DNA of 64,000 nt from NCBI GenBank assembly GCA_030490835.1, contig CM059975.1, forward strand, positions 32,086,133 to 32,150,132, written 5' to 3'. Positions within the stretch are counted from its first letter, which is position 1; each line of letters opens with the position of its first letter. Of the stretch, positions 29,862 to 41,681 are shown one piece after another. This DNA comes from Annona cherimola. Its lineage: Eukaryota; Streptophyta; Magnoliopsida; Magnoliales; Annonaceae. Both the position numbers and the translations under genes were made by a program. Below the pieces are notes generated by a model. The model saw nothing but the letters and a program-made list of their open reading frames with translations, did not search any database and was not told the DNA's origin.

Positions 29862-31401
29862 CCATCTACCGACCCAACTCAATAAACCTCCTTTATAATT
29901 CTGCTCTTCCGTTATACTTTCTCTCACTTCTTTTTACTTATCTTGCACATTCAATTACATTTGTGATAAATTTTTTTCAATCACAAATGTCAATTGCAGT
30001 AATTGACATAATTAGTTTAGACAAATTCCTCGTGGTAACGATACTATACTTACTCTTTATTACTTGATCGACACGTATTCTTGCGTTAAAACGAGCATTT
30101 TAATTAGACATATACGCAACTCGTCATACACCTCTAAATCAAATACCCAATAATCATATCGTAAACAGGTGGTGCCACTACAGAAACATGTCAATGTCAT
30201 AACTCATATTTGTGTTTAACATGCTCATGAATGTGTCTTATACAACTCAACATGTCAAAATATCATTTATTCCTAGCAGCATATTTGTAAACTATTTCAT
30301 AGTTAGGAATGAATTGTAATAATAATAATAATAATAATAATAAAAATATCCGGTCCTCACAGAGTGGTGCCGTCGAGTCGGTCGCGGATGGTGATGAAAT
30401 GGGTGGGGGTGTTAGGGAGAAGGACTAGGCGGGATGTTGCACAATTTGGGTAGAAAATTGAAAGGGAAAGGTCATCAATTTGGGAAGAAGCGAGGCTTTT
30501 TAATTTCAACCAAACCGACTAAAATAGGTTCGACTCCGGTTTGAATGACTAAGATTTCACTGGCTTCAAACGAACCGGAACTTGGACCGGTTCCCAGTTG
30601 AACCTACCGGTCTGGCTTTGACTACATTGGATGAAATTAGAGTAAAACTCATGCAATTCTTGGAGAGTTGACATATGATGACTAAGACCTACTTAATTCA
30701 ATGATTTTTAAGATTGAAAAGGAGGCAAGACAATTACCAAAATGGCCTAGAATGTGTCATAGTAATTTCAATATGAATCGAAGCGAAACGAGCATCGAAA
30801 CCTTAAAATTTTAGACCAAAATGCATGGATCAGAGGCCCACAGGTTTGGACCGTGTGGGACATTTGAACCTTGTAGAGCTTGTTCCCACATGATACAAAC
30901 CATGGGGCAGCTGGATGCGTCTTTCCATCACAAAATGCACAAGTCTCTTATGGAAATCTATATAAACACCTTTTTATGGATGTCTAGAGCATCTTAGAAC
31001 ATCTTTGGAGCTAGGATTAGGTCTTAGAGTGAGAAAAGAAAAAGAACACAACACAAGGAGCTAGGCAGCGAGTTGCTTGAAGCGTTGAAGACACAATTGA
31101 AGCTTTAATCAATAAGCTTTCTTTTGATTTAGTTTGTCGTGTTTGAGATGGATTTGAAATATAATTTGATCTTAAACATGTTATCCTAGACCTTAAGTAC
31201 TTTAATATCTTGATTTCTAATAACCGTTCTAAGCTTCTAAGATTCATTCTCTTTCTTTACTATTCTTTTTTTACTCTATTCTAATCTTTTGATGTTAATA
31301 TAAGTGTTTAAAAATAACGTCTTGAGTCTTGAATTCTCTGTGGGATCGATATTTTGAATACTACAATTTACGATCCGTACACTTGCGGTAGAAATTAAAC
31401 A

Positions 31402-31738
31402 TGTACTATGGAATCAATTATATCCCACCTTGACGTATTTGGTTCAGATATGAGTGAAAAGACCACAACCACAAGCATAACTATTATGACTAGGGTCATT
31501 AATTTTGTAGTCCAAAAGAATTTCATAAGGGACCGTGGAATGACTAGTTGTCAATTGAGCGGGACATTGATGAAATAGGTTGGAATATTGGTGGTTAGTA
31601 ATGTTAGTAGGGAAAAAAGTGTATGCGCACCATGGGTTAGATTAAACATCAAGATGAGAGCAGGTATTTAAAGTGACAAACACATAATGAAATTCATGGA
31701 TCACTAAACAACTACAAACTTAAGTCCAATCAAACTAG
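31402..31738. other. Spacer between LTR C and solo LTR D, no gene
   Basis: No repeat end, primer site or coding region was recognised. The last five bases, ACTAG, are the probable target duplication of the following LTR. Confidence 0.5.
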
Positions 31739-33685
31739 TGTTTGCAATCTTACTGCAAGTGCACTGGTTGTAGATTATAGTACATAAAATATTGATCCAT
31801 AGGAAGTTCGGGACTTAAAACTTTGTTTTAAACGCTTTGCATCAAATATAAAAAAGTAAAATGAATATAAAAATAGAAAAGTAGAAAATAAAAAATAAAA
31901 TTTAGAATTGAAAATTAGAAAGCAGGGATGAGAGTACCTAGGGTCTAGGGTTTCATATGCTTCTTTTGCAATCGGTATGTGGTATGATTATTTAATTTGG
32001 ATATAATTTATTAAAGGAGAACAAACCCTAAATTATCCTTGCACTTTCTCTCAAAACCTACAATGCATAATCTTAATCTATTCGTAACCACCTATTCTTA
32101 TGGGATTAAGTCAATTAGGAATCATTAAATTCTATGGCCGTTCGTGAATTCCTCATGGTCATTATGCCTATTCTCACGGTTTTAGATTTTCAGATTTACT
32201 ATTTTGATTATCATATATTAGATTTTCACTTCTTGGTTCCATCACATAATATATATGAATCATTGCCAAAGTGGGAACTCAATTACTAGGCAAGCGTTAA
32301 ATCACAAGATATTAAATTAATAATAATATCCATCATAAATAAATCAAAACCTCACACCACGCTACATTGTATGTATACTACATCCTAAACTTTAGATTTA
32401 GTGCTTAGCCAAATATGTTTAAGTCCAAAATAAAATTATAATTCAAATCCATCTTAAACACGATAATTAAAATAAAAAAAGAAAGAAGAAAGAAAAATTT
32501 ATTGGTTGGAAGCCCCGATAGTGTGTCGGCTACTCCACACAACTCATCGCTCTCTTGCTCCGTGCTTTCCGCCTCCTCTCCACCTCGCTGCTCTCTCTCT
32601 CTCTCATTCTCTATATAAAATCTCTCAATTTTTGCTCCAAATTTCTGCGTAAAATTCTGCCTCGTATGACCACCTATTTATAAGCTTTGAAGCTGCACGT
32701 GGTCGTCCTCCTCTCATTTACGCACTCAATTTGTGCTGTATTTAATTGCGTTAGCTCAAAATTGCGTATTTACTCAAATTGAAGACGGATGATAGAGAAT
32801 TGACCTGGTTGGGCGGTGTAATGAGCTGTTCTCTAAGACAACTAAGATGACAACTAACATCGATTTAGTGCATCTAATTCAGATGCACTGAATGGTGGGA
32901 CCTGCATGGTTGTAAATGGAGGTGGAGAAAAATAAAAGATGCAATCTCCTTTGCTGAATGGACGGATAGATCATGCTTAGGCGGAAGATGGACAGTGGAA
33001 TAATGGATGCTGAATTTTGGACGGTTTAGATTGGCAGATTGGATTTGCATAGCTGAAGGCGGTGCATTGGATCTGCTTGGACGGGTGCTGCTGCACGGCT
33101 TGAGATTTGTGATGAACTGCTGTATGGTGGGCCCCACTAGTTTTGGACGGCCTGGATCTAAAATTTGGGCAGTAGATAACAAACGTAATGACTTGTTTTG
33201 GACGGTGTGGATTAAAAATCTAGATGGTTTGGATCTGATTTTCTGCACTGTCCAAAACCATCGACTTAGGCAGTGGAATATTTAGATGCATTGATTTCAA
33301 TCTGATGGACGATTTGATTGGTGCTGCTTTTGAATTTCAGGTCGTGATCTTGCGGTGGGCCCCACTTGCTGAAATTTATTTTCCTGCATAAAATAACTAT
33401 TTTAAATTATTAATTGATCAAAACAAGTGGTCGACGTATTAAAACTAGTTAAAACCCAATTATTGTAATAATTCATATCAAGCCTAATCTATTTAATAGC
33501 AACAAATAAAAATGTAATTTCAAGCCCAAAAGATCATAAGAATTATTTAAATCACTTGAATTAATATTTAGTCTCCAAATGTTACGAATACACATTTTAA
33601 ATAAAATTTCACATTAAACTTAATGATTTACCCACTAAATTAGTATAAAATGCCCAGAAAATATATTATTATTTACCAATTATCA
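31739..33685 (-). mobile_element. Solo LTR D, Athila-like
   Basis: On the minus strand it starts TGATAATTGG at 33685 and ends 'cttgcagtaagattgcaaaca' at 31739. The flanks ACTAG and ACCAG differ by one base. It matches LTR B around 'ggagtagccgacacactat' (minus strand, about 32520-32540) and has a TATA-like 'ttataaatagg' (about 32670-32680). The open frames on both strands near 32874-33285 lie in the U3 part and look non-coding, with repeated 'ggacggtttgga'-type phrases. At 1.95 kb it is longer than LTR C. Confidence 0.8.
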
Positions 33686-36600
33686 ACCAGTAGTAAGAAA
33701 CAAAATGCACCAAAATGGCCAGGAAAACATTATAGGATGGTAGTAGTGGGATTCCTTTTCATTTAACTGAAAGAGCCAAGCACCTAATTTCAGATAAATG
33801 AACTTTTGACACTAAGATAGAGAAGGTTTTATTATAGGTGAAAGATGAGAAAATCTCTCAACTTCACCAAATATAATGAATTTAATATCTTAGAAGTTCC
33901 ATGGGCTAGATGGAATTTGTTTGATTTAATCAGAAAATAAGATCCCAATGCCATTTTCTAGTAGAAACAAAGCTAAACTTTGTGGGAAGTTGCACTTTGA
34001 ATATTGTTTTTCAGTTGGTAGTAATGATTGTTATGAGGGCTAGCTATGCTCTAAAATAAAGGATTGGATACGAGGGTTAGTTTATTTTTAGTACCCATGT
34101 TGATATGGATGCTAATGATTTCGCCAGCGTGTTTCTTGGCATTTTATAGGATTCTATGGAACCTAGAGGATAATAATCATTGCTTCCTGGAATTTGCTCA
34201 GAAAATTAAGCATGCATTCTAGCATTGCATGAATGATATTGGGGGACTTTAATGAGATGGTAGGAGCTTCCAAAGAATCAAATAGAAATACAAATGCAAA
34301 ACTCTCATGATGTAATTGATGATTGCCAACTAATTGATAATTAGTTTGTTGAGCTTAAAATGATATGAAGAAACAATGGTGGGGTGACGAGAGGCTTGAA
34401 GGATTGTTTAATAGAGGAATAACATCTTCCATTTAGCTCAGATTTAACATAAAACTTGTGTCATATTTGACAATGATCAAGTTATTCGTTAATTCCAGAC
34501 ATCATACTACACAATCAAGGAAGGCTTTCAAATATAAAATATTTTAGTGAAGGAATAAGGAGGCTAATCAAATTACGAATGAGACCCATGTATAGGAAAG
34601 AAAATAAGGAGAACGGGTATTTGAAAATATAAGCTGGTAGATTAAGAAGTATACCATGAAACTATTGGAGTGGAACAAAAAAAAAACTGAGAAAATCTAC
34701 CTAAAATTTTAAAATCTTTTCGAGTGAGGCTCGATGCTTTGAAGCCAAAAGCCACTATGATGTTTGGGATGTAAAAATTAAAAATAAGGAGGAAAAGATC
34801 AACTTCCTTGTGAAAGAAGAGAAGATCATATGAAGGTAGAGGTTAAGAATTCAATGGTTACAATATGGTTATTAAAATGCCAAAATTTTTCATAGAGTTG
34901 CTAGTGAGAGATAATAGTGCATCTTTGTGAAAATATTGAATATAGATGAGGGGGAAATGATGGTTAAGTGATAAGTAAAGGAATAGGTTCTGCAATAATA
35001 TTTTTATAATAGCCAAGAATTAAACCTCATATTCAAAAGTGGAGAGAGTTTCTAGGAGTTTAAAACTATGCTATTGAGCTATCAGGCTAGAGTGGATAAT
35101 ATCACACTATGGGACTCATAACTCGTGGGTCCATAATCATTTTTTAGATCAATGCGTTACAAGCGATATCAAAATGGACCTCTTTAGTAGATTTGATTTA
35201 AAGAATGAGAGAGTTGATTCAGTGAAAGCGAAAGTTGTAGGTAAAAGCTCAAATCGATTTGTGGTTCAGGGTTAAACTAGGCAGAAGCTGGTGGACCTAT
35301 AATGACCTAGAATCGATTCCTATATTAAAAGGGGAAGAGAGATCCTGAGGGTTTGTATGTGAATTTTAAGTTAAATATGGTGTGACATATTTTAAAATTG
35401 TGTGGCTAAGTTGCTAGGATAGTGGATAATATCACATTATGGACCCATAGCCCATAGGCAATAATCATTTTTCTAGGTCTATGTGTTATAATTGTCAACA
35501 AATTTTCATTTAACAAAACCAACTAATTTTGAAAGAGCGACTAATGTAATCAATAGAAAGCTGATAGATGAGATAAATGTTGAACTCACAAGACAGTTAA
35601 CGATGGAGGAAGTGTCAAGGGTGTTGGAAGATATGCCTCTAAGGTTCCTAGTATTGATAACATGTCTACTGCATTTTTTCGAAAACACTAGCTTATAGTG
35701 GGATAAGATATCCATCATGCATGAAAATAATTCATGGAATATGATAATATGGAGTTGTAGGAATCATAGTCGAAAGGTATAAACCAAACTACCATTGTCC
35801 TAATTCCTAAGAAGTGAGGGGCATCAAAAGTCTCTGATTTTATGCCTATTAGCTTTTTGCAACATGATTTGCACAATACTCTCAATGATCTTAACTAATA
35901 AGTTAAACCATTACTTGAATTATGTGATTTGGAAGCATCAAAGTGCTTTTGTCTGAGCCATTTGATTTCGAATAATATATTGATTGCATGAAATAATCCA
36001 TATATTGTGAGGTAAGGGAAAAGGAAGAAAAGAGTAGGCTAGTAAAAATTAGGTATGTCAAAGACATATGATAATGGTTTTTTTATTGGTGTGTACATGT
36101 TACATCTCATTTTATATATTATACTCAAGCTCAAGAGAGACCATAAGTTCCCATCCATCTTTCTAAGGAGATCACAAACTCCTAACTATTAATTAAGAAG
36201 TCAAAACTCCCACTTATCAACTATGAAGATAAAGCTCCAACCACAAATGTGAACACAGATGTTTGAACTCGGACATATGATAATGTTAAATGGGATTTTT
36301 TGTATCAAATAATGTGTAAGATAAATTTTAATAAATGATAAATCAGTCTTATTTAAGCAATATTATTTTAGAATAGCCATCAATGAGTTCCCTGTTGAGC
36401 CCTTTAAACTCAATTGCGGTTTAAGAAAAAGTGACTCCTTTTTGCCTTATTTATTCCTCGTACAAGATGAGGGATTATCTTTACTAATTTCAATAGCAAG
36501 TGAGGATAGATCACTACACTGAATCCACATGAGCAACTAGGGCCCAACAAAGAGCCATCTATTTTGTTGCAGATAATGCTCTTTTATTGATTAGAGCTTA

Positions 36601-37033
36601 TTGCGAGGAGGTGAGAAGTTTAAAGGCAATCTTACAAACGTACAGTCACTAATATAGCAAAGACAACCATGAATTTTAGTATGGACATTAGGGAGTTGCA
36701 GAGGGAAATTATTGAGAGAGAAATTGGTTCAAATGGACAAGACATCCAGTCATATTTGGGGCTTCTAGTGTGGTTGGGTAGTTAAAAAAATACATATTTA
36801 AGAGCTTCAAAAAAAGACGTGGAGGAAAGTACAAGGGTGGCAACAAAGGTTTTTGTCTTATGAAGGAAAGGTCCTTTTTAAATCTCTTGCTCAGATTATA
36901 CCAAGTTATGTCAAGAGTATTTTTCCTATACTAAAGAACTTTTGTGATGAGATGAGTAGAATTATGAAATGACTATAGTACGGAGAAGAATAATGAAAAA
37001 CGAGTTGGCTATCAATGGAGTAAGATGTCATAA

Positions 37034-37290
37034 GGCACGTTTGTAACTGGCATGTGTAGCATGGGATGGAATGGTATGGTAGCACATTTACTAACAAATA
37101 ATTTTACAATCCAATAACTCTATTTTTCTAACTTTATCCCTATATTCCAATCATTTATCTTTTAATTACCCTATTTATTTCAATTTTATCCATATTATTT
37201 CATATCAATCACATAATTTCTAAAATATTTTCTTTCCTACTCCCACCCCATCCCACAATTCCACCAACTTTCACATTCCTAAATGTCACC
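37034..37290. mobile_element. MITE with GGCACGTTTG / AAATGTCACC ends
   Basis: The ends are inverted copies (GGCACGTTTG; other strand GGTGACATTTAGG). The interior is the reverse of 48260-48480: 'ttccaatcatttatctttt' and 'cacataatttctaaaatat' match its complement. It interrupts the LINE remnant. The target duplication is not clear. Confidence 0.55.
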
Positions 37291-37314
37291 ATACTAAAAA
37301 AGAGGGAGGTGGAC

Positions 37315-37870
37315 GTAAATTCAAAATCTCCAAGCTCATAGCATAAGGTTGACTAATCAGAAATTAACTTCAAAGCTTGTTTTACCGAGTTCCCTAAAGC
37401 CCAACCCTCCCATAGCTTTTGAAGAACATAATTTTTTTTCCATTTTATTCAACTTATCTTTCTCCTTTCCTCATTTTTCCACTAAGGTTTGTTTACCATT
37501 ACATTCAAGAAATCATAAATCATCTGCGAAAAGAGAAAATGGGTCATTGTATACCTTGGCACTGCTTAAGCCACCTTCTTCGTTAGTATTTTCTTGCCTC
37601 TATAAGATGGGAGTTTCCCTTTCTATTCCTGAACTTTTTCCCATACGTTCTCCTTGATGTTATGGAACACCCTTATTTTATTCTCTCCTTTTGAAGCAAG
37701 TAGCCCTAGATATACAGTAAACCTCTTCCTAGTTGATCCTAGTCGAGTTTTCGTTTCCATTCATGTCTTCGGTTAGGTATTCTAGTAAAAAAATGATTAT
37801 CTTCTCTTTGTTTGCCTTCTATCCATGTCCCTTGATGTTCAACATGATTTTAGTTGCAAACATGGTAGTA
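37315..37870 (-). pseudogene. LINE ORF2 fragment in reverse orientation
   Basis: The minus strand gives, in broken frames, 'VFHNIKENVWEKVQE' and 'KLPSYRGKKILTKKVA' (about 37580-37670), then 'MTHFLFSQMIYDFLE' (about 37500-37560), and ends with 'AMGGLGFRELGK' (about 37370-37420). This is the same LINE section that the surrounding plus-strand LINE shows at 36800-36960, so it is either a second LINE inserted backwards or a duplicated and inverted piece. Confidence 0.7.
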
Positions 37871-38310
37871 GATGATAAGAAGTGATTTTTTATGTAGTAA
37901 AGTTTTAGAAGCTAAGTACCATCCATATTGTAATATTTAGGAGTGTAGAACTAAGGCTATGGATTATGTCACATGGAAAGTGATACTAGAAGCAAAGGAG
38001 GTTTTGAGTCAGGATTGTAATTAGAGGATTAGAGGAGGAAACCAAGTAAATTTTTTTCAAAGATTTTTGGGGAAATTAGTTCATTCAAAAGGTTGGTCCT
38101 CTACCAACACATTTCGTTGACAACATTATAGTTTTCTCTTTTATGGACATGAAAAAAGGGTAGTGGAAAAAAATGACATCATAACTGTTACGAGTAAGAT
38201 TAGGCTGTAAATTGTTCAGCATGTTCTCTTTCTTGGAACTATTGAGGAGACCTATCTATATTGGAATTTGGAGGCTAATGGAAAATATTCAATAAAGTTA
38301 ATATACATAC

Positions 38311-38867
38311 TAGGGGTGGGAACTGGGGCAAGTCGAAACGGGTCAAGGAGTGCCAAACCTTGACCCTACATTTTAAAAATTATATTTAACCTTTATTTTT
38401 ATATCGAGTTGGGACAAGGTCGGTTTGACCCTTATTTTTTTAATATGCCTTGAGACAAATTTTGAGTTTGTATCGGGACAACGGGTTAGGCAAAAATGCG
38501 AGTTAAGTAAGATGGTTTTAAGAATTTATAAACTTATTAAGTATAAAAATGTAGAAATGCTAAATTCAAAAGTTGTATGCTTTGATACTATTAATAATTA
38601 GTTAAAGTAAAATATCATTATTTAAATAAAACATGAATATAAGAATACGTTAATAAAACATACCTCATTCAAAATTTTGTTCACAACTTGAAGAACCAAG
38701 TTAGGTGGATCGATAGGTCAGCAGGTCGAGCAAGTCAAAATGGTGTAAGAAAGTCTGGGGTCTGGTCAATTTGCCTCGACCCACAACTTTAGAAAAATCT
38801 TAAATTCCCGACCTGCCCCGCCCCGGTATAAAATAGGATTGGGTTGGGGTAGGTTGATCCACCCTTA
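38311..38867. mobile_element. hAT MITE
   Basis: The ends are TAGGGGTGGGAACTGGGGC and, on the other strand, TAAGGGTGGATCAACCTAC. Perfect 8-bp flanks ATACATAC lie at 38303-38310 and 38868-38875. The interior is AT-rich with 'gccccgccccgg' near the right end. It interrupts the LINE and touches the next hAT element. Confidence 0.85.
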
Positions 38868-38875
38868 ATACATAC

Positions 38876-40140
38876 CAATGTTACCAGGACTGAATTTGCA
38901 ATCAAATCTATAAAGAAATTGGTTTAGTTTGATGGATTAAGTAAATCAGTTTGAATCAATAACATCAGCATGACATATTAATGGTGTCATAAATGTTTAA
39001 TTACTTTTAATTAATTATATATCGGTAAAATTATATATTTATAACTCTTAAATCTATATGTTAGAATTTAATCATTACAATAAAACATGTAGGAAAAAAT
39101 TAATAGAAAATTTTCAACAAATCATTAATTAAGTATAAATATAATATATTAAATTAGAAAAAATCAACTACATTAATTAATCTAAAGTGTGTAAAAAGCC
39201 ATGACTCTTGAAGCTTGACTCTCGAATTCTCCATGTTTATCTCAGTGCATTCATGAATTACACTTTTCTAAACATATCCAACACAATAAAAAATAAAATA
39301 AATCAATAATGGTTGAAGTTTTGAATAATTAAATCATTCATAACAATAAATTATATAAGAACAACTCATATACTTAACAAATATAAAAAAAATTTAAAAC
39401 TCTACAAGTCCATCATTGTCTTCAAACATAAATTTTAAAAGTCTACTACTAGGCTACCATTCTAAACAAATATAAAAATTATTTGAATGTCTACAAGTAT
39501 GTCATTCTAGTTGTAAATAATGTAAAAACAAAATTTTCTTAAATACATAATTGAATAATTAAATCAATGCAACGAATAGCAACCTACTACAATACGTGTC
39601 TTTGAAGAACTGGACTTGGGAAGGAATCGAAGAACTGAACTTGGGAAGGAATCAGTTGGGACAATTCAACAGAGGCTGCCACATTGAGTTTAGATTTTAG
39701 AAATCAAAAGATATAAATTATAAGTTTATAACTGGTTTTTATTAATCAATGTCCTTATGGGTTAGCTTCTGGGCTCTAGTTGATGTATCTTTTATGAATT
39801 ACCAACCAAATACAGCTATCTATGAGTAGGAAGGGGATAGTGACGCCGACGAGCAGGGAGGAGGAGGAGCTGCAGATAGGCAAAGTTGCAGAGTGCAGAG
39901 CAGCTGGCTTCGCCAGGATGGTGACGGTGTGCTGCGCCAATAGGAGCATTTAGTGACCGAGCACCAGGACTGAAGAAGGAGAAGAACTGGCTGACTGGAC
40001 TAGACTATAGAGCATGGATAGGACGACCAGTAGAGCACAGATATCGGGCACGGAGAGTCGGAGACACCAAGGGGATGGCTAGGAGATATCTTTCATGCTC
40101 TAGTAAAGGATGGAAAGACTGAAAAATTTAGCATTTTTTT
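38876..40140. mobile_element. hAT element, right end lost
   Basis: It starts CAATGTTACCAGGACTGAAT, immediately after the flank of the previous MITE. It follows the hAT element at 24348 closely ('aattacttttaattaattat', 'aaatataatatattaaatta'). A GC-rich piece (39830-40090) has no recognised protein. No matching right terminus was found before LINE text resumes at about 40170, so the right end is approximate. Confidence 0.7.
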
Positions 40141-40779
40141 TTTTTTTTGAATGATAAATATTTAGCATGTTGATTCTCCTCTACGGGTGCATTTGGCATC
40201 TAGAAATAAATGACATATTGATGGGCAGCAAGTGAAGTTTGATGACGTCCACGAATGGTGTGTTGAGTATTGAAACTAGTAAATGGAAGCTAACTTACGA
40301 TCCCAATTGGGATTACAAATCAAGGAACTTATTACACACTGTAGTGGGAAGGTTGAAAATAAATGTTGATGGAAGAAGCAAACCTCAAACGCGTTTTATG
40401 TGGTTGGGACCAATGGTAAGGGACGATAAGAGAGATTTAATTGTGGCAAAGGTATGGTCTATAACAATGTTTTCAAAACCGAACCGCTAAGTTGAATTAT
40501 TTTTAGATTCGATTTAGGCTAGACTGGTTCAACTATTGGTTTAAACCATTTTTAACCGCATTATTTATTGTACGCTAATTTTATTATTTATTTTAAATTT
40601 AAGTAAAAATTTAAATTTAATGATATAAAATATGATATTTCTATAAGCATCCAATAAAACATATGCAATTCAAAATAATTTTCACGCGTGAAATTCAATA
40701 TTCAGTACAATTTTCTGGACAAAGTACTTATATGCCATGACTTGAGAGCATTCAAGACGTACAGACAATGTGCCCTCAT

Positions 40780-41345
40780 TAGGGGTGTTAATGGTCATGG
40801 TCAACCCGTTAACCCGCTCGTTCAACCCGTTAATAAATGAGTTTGGGTTGGGATTTTTGAATAAATGGGTTATGATCTGCCAACCCGTTCAACCATTTAA
40901 TTAAATAAACGGATTAGGGTTGAGGCTTCGCAACCCGTCAACCCGTCCAACCCGTTTATTTAACCCGTTCAACTCGTATAACTCATTTAATATAATATAT
41001 TATAATATATATATGTAATATTTATAACAAGAATTGACATTAAAGAGATGACTTGAGATTGGAGCTGATGTTTTCAAGCCAAAATAAATTAAATTCAGGT
41101 ATGTTAGCTTCGAATTATTTAATTTATTTAAATTTATAGACTTTATTAAAGATTTTTAGCATGAAAATTAGTAACAAACACAACCCGTTAACAACCCGTT
41201 AACCCGTTTATTAAATGAGTTGTAAATGGGTTAGGGTTGAAGTTTTTTAAATGAGTTAATAAACGGATTAGGGTTGAGATATATTAAATGGGTTAGGTTT
41301 AGGATTAGACTCCAACCCGTTCAACCCGATCCGTTAACACCCCTA
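40780..41345. mobile_element. hAT MITE nested in a hAT element
   Basis: The ends are TAGGGGTGTTAATGGTCATG and, on the other strand, TAGGGGTGTTAACGGATCGG. The flanks GCCCTCAT (40772-40779) and GCCCTGAT (41346-41353) differ by one base. It is a 566-bp element in reverse orientation to 28656 and 53815 and very similar to 53815-54367. 'aacccgttaacccg' phrases are dense in both subterminal parts. Confidence 0.9.
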
Positions 41346-41476
41346 GCCCTGATGCATCTCGGTTGAAGTGACGTATCGGAAAGTGAATTGCAGCAGTTAC
41401 TCTTTCTTTCTCAAATATGCAAACTGAACCGCGGTTGGACCCATTTTGATGGTCCAACCAATAGCCGGTCCAGTCC

Positions 41477-41681
41477 TTTTTTTTTTTTTTGGATGTCTTC
41501 TATATTACAATTCTTTCATCTCACATGTATTTTTTTCTCATTGTTTTGCTCAAACGTAAACTAAACAGCATTTCTACGACGCTCCTAAAATGGGAGACCA
41601 TGCTCCCCATGCCCGGATCGAAACCGGGACGTCCTGGCATACTGCTAGAGCCAAGCACCAACTGCACTACGGCGTTGGGCT
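41477..41681 (-). mobile_element. tRNA-derived SINE with 11-bp target duplication
   Basis: Read on the minus strand from 41681, it has a box A-like 'tagtgcagttggtgc' and a box B-like 'ggtttcgatccgg', as in tRNA-derived RNA polymerase III promoters. An AT-rich body follows and ends in A14 (plus strand T14 at 41477-41490). The flanks CGGTCCAGTCC lie at 41466-41476 and 41682-41692 and are identical. It is 205 bp, inserted in the hAT element at 40465. Confidence 0.9.

Larger units (their letters stand above)
26667..30126 (+). mobile_element. Athila-like deletion derivative with two LTR starts
   Basis: The flanks TACAC (26662-26666 and 30127-30131) are identical. The 5' LTR starts TGATAACTCGTGAAAATG at 26667, but only about 150 bp remain before internal 3' sequence ('tccagatatcctgaaatatg', twice). 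A polypurine tract 'aagtttgggggtg' (27413-27424) leads directly into the 3' LTR (27425-30126), which starts with the same text and ends 'cgcaactcgtca'. All coding sequence is gone. The 3' LTR holds a GGCGCC-rich block (27740-27880), a TATA-like 'aaatatatact' (about 27929) and a nested hAT MITE. Confidence 0.85.
25261..30361 (-). mobile_element. Solo LTR (same family as 1-1176), split by a nested element
   Basis: On the minus strand it starts TGTGAGGACCGGATATT at 30361 and ends GGGGCGTCGCA at 25261. The flanks AAGTG (25256-25260) and GAGTG (30362-30366) differ by one base. No internal region is present, so it is a solo LTR of about 1.6 kb after subtracting 26667-30131. It keeps the 'gatcgaggtaagt' donor-like site (about 26440) and an (AAT)n run at 30318-30342. 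Confidence 0.8.
24348..30629. mobile_element. hAT element in LTR C, itself carrying nested insertions
   Basis: The ends CAATGTTGTCAAAACCAAAC and, on the other strand, CAATGTAGTCAAAGCCAGAC form a 24-bp imperfect inverted repeat. Perfect 8-bp flanks GATGAAAT lie at 24340-24347 and 30630-30637. The element's own sequence is 24348-25260 and 30362-30629, about 1.2 kb, with no transposase recognised. The same family occurs at 38876 and 40465. Between the halves sits a solo LTR. Confidence 0.88.
24243..31401 (+). mobile_element. Athila-like LTR C (3' LTR), split by a nested insertion
   Basis: It begins TGATAATTGG at 24243, is interrupted at 24347, resumes at 30638 and ends 'cggtagaaattaaaca' at about 31401. 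The resumed half holds TATATAAA (30959-30966) and 'aatcaataagctttcttttg' (about 31108-31127). Without the insertion it is about 0.87 kb. No primer site follows, which fits a 3' LTR. Confidence 0.75.
33880..38302 (+). pseudogene. L1-type LINE ORF2 remnant: endonuclease and reverse transcriptase
   Basis: Broken frames follow the ORF2 order. The endonuclease start lies near 33900-33990 ('WNLFDLIRK'), with 'GDFNEMVGASKESN' at about 34242-34280. The RT zone has 'LTMEEVSRVLEDM' (35600-35640), 'TTIVLIPKK' (about 35790-35815), 'GLRKSDSLLPYLFL' (36418-36460), an active-site block reading 'FVADN' instead of F/Y-A-D-D (about 36562-36580), and 'FLSYEGKVLFKSLAQ' (about 36855-36900). After a MITE and an inverted LINE piece it resumes with 'LEAKYHPYCNI' (37905) and 'TWKVILEAKEVL'. 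It is cut by hAT elements from 38311. Numerous stops; the second catalytic Asp is replaced. Confidence 0.85.

Noticed and set aside
32874..33285. Open frames on both strands of about 92 and 124 codons
   Set aside because: They lie in the U3 of solo LTR D, overlap each other antisense, and are built of repeated 'ggacggtttgga'-type phrases.
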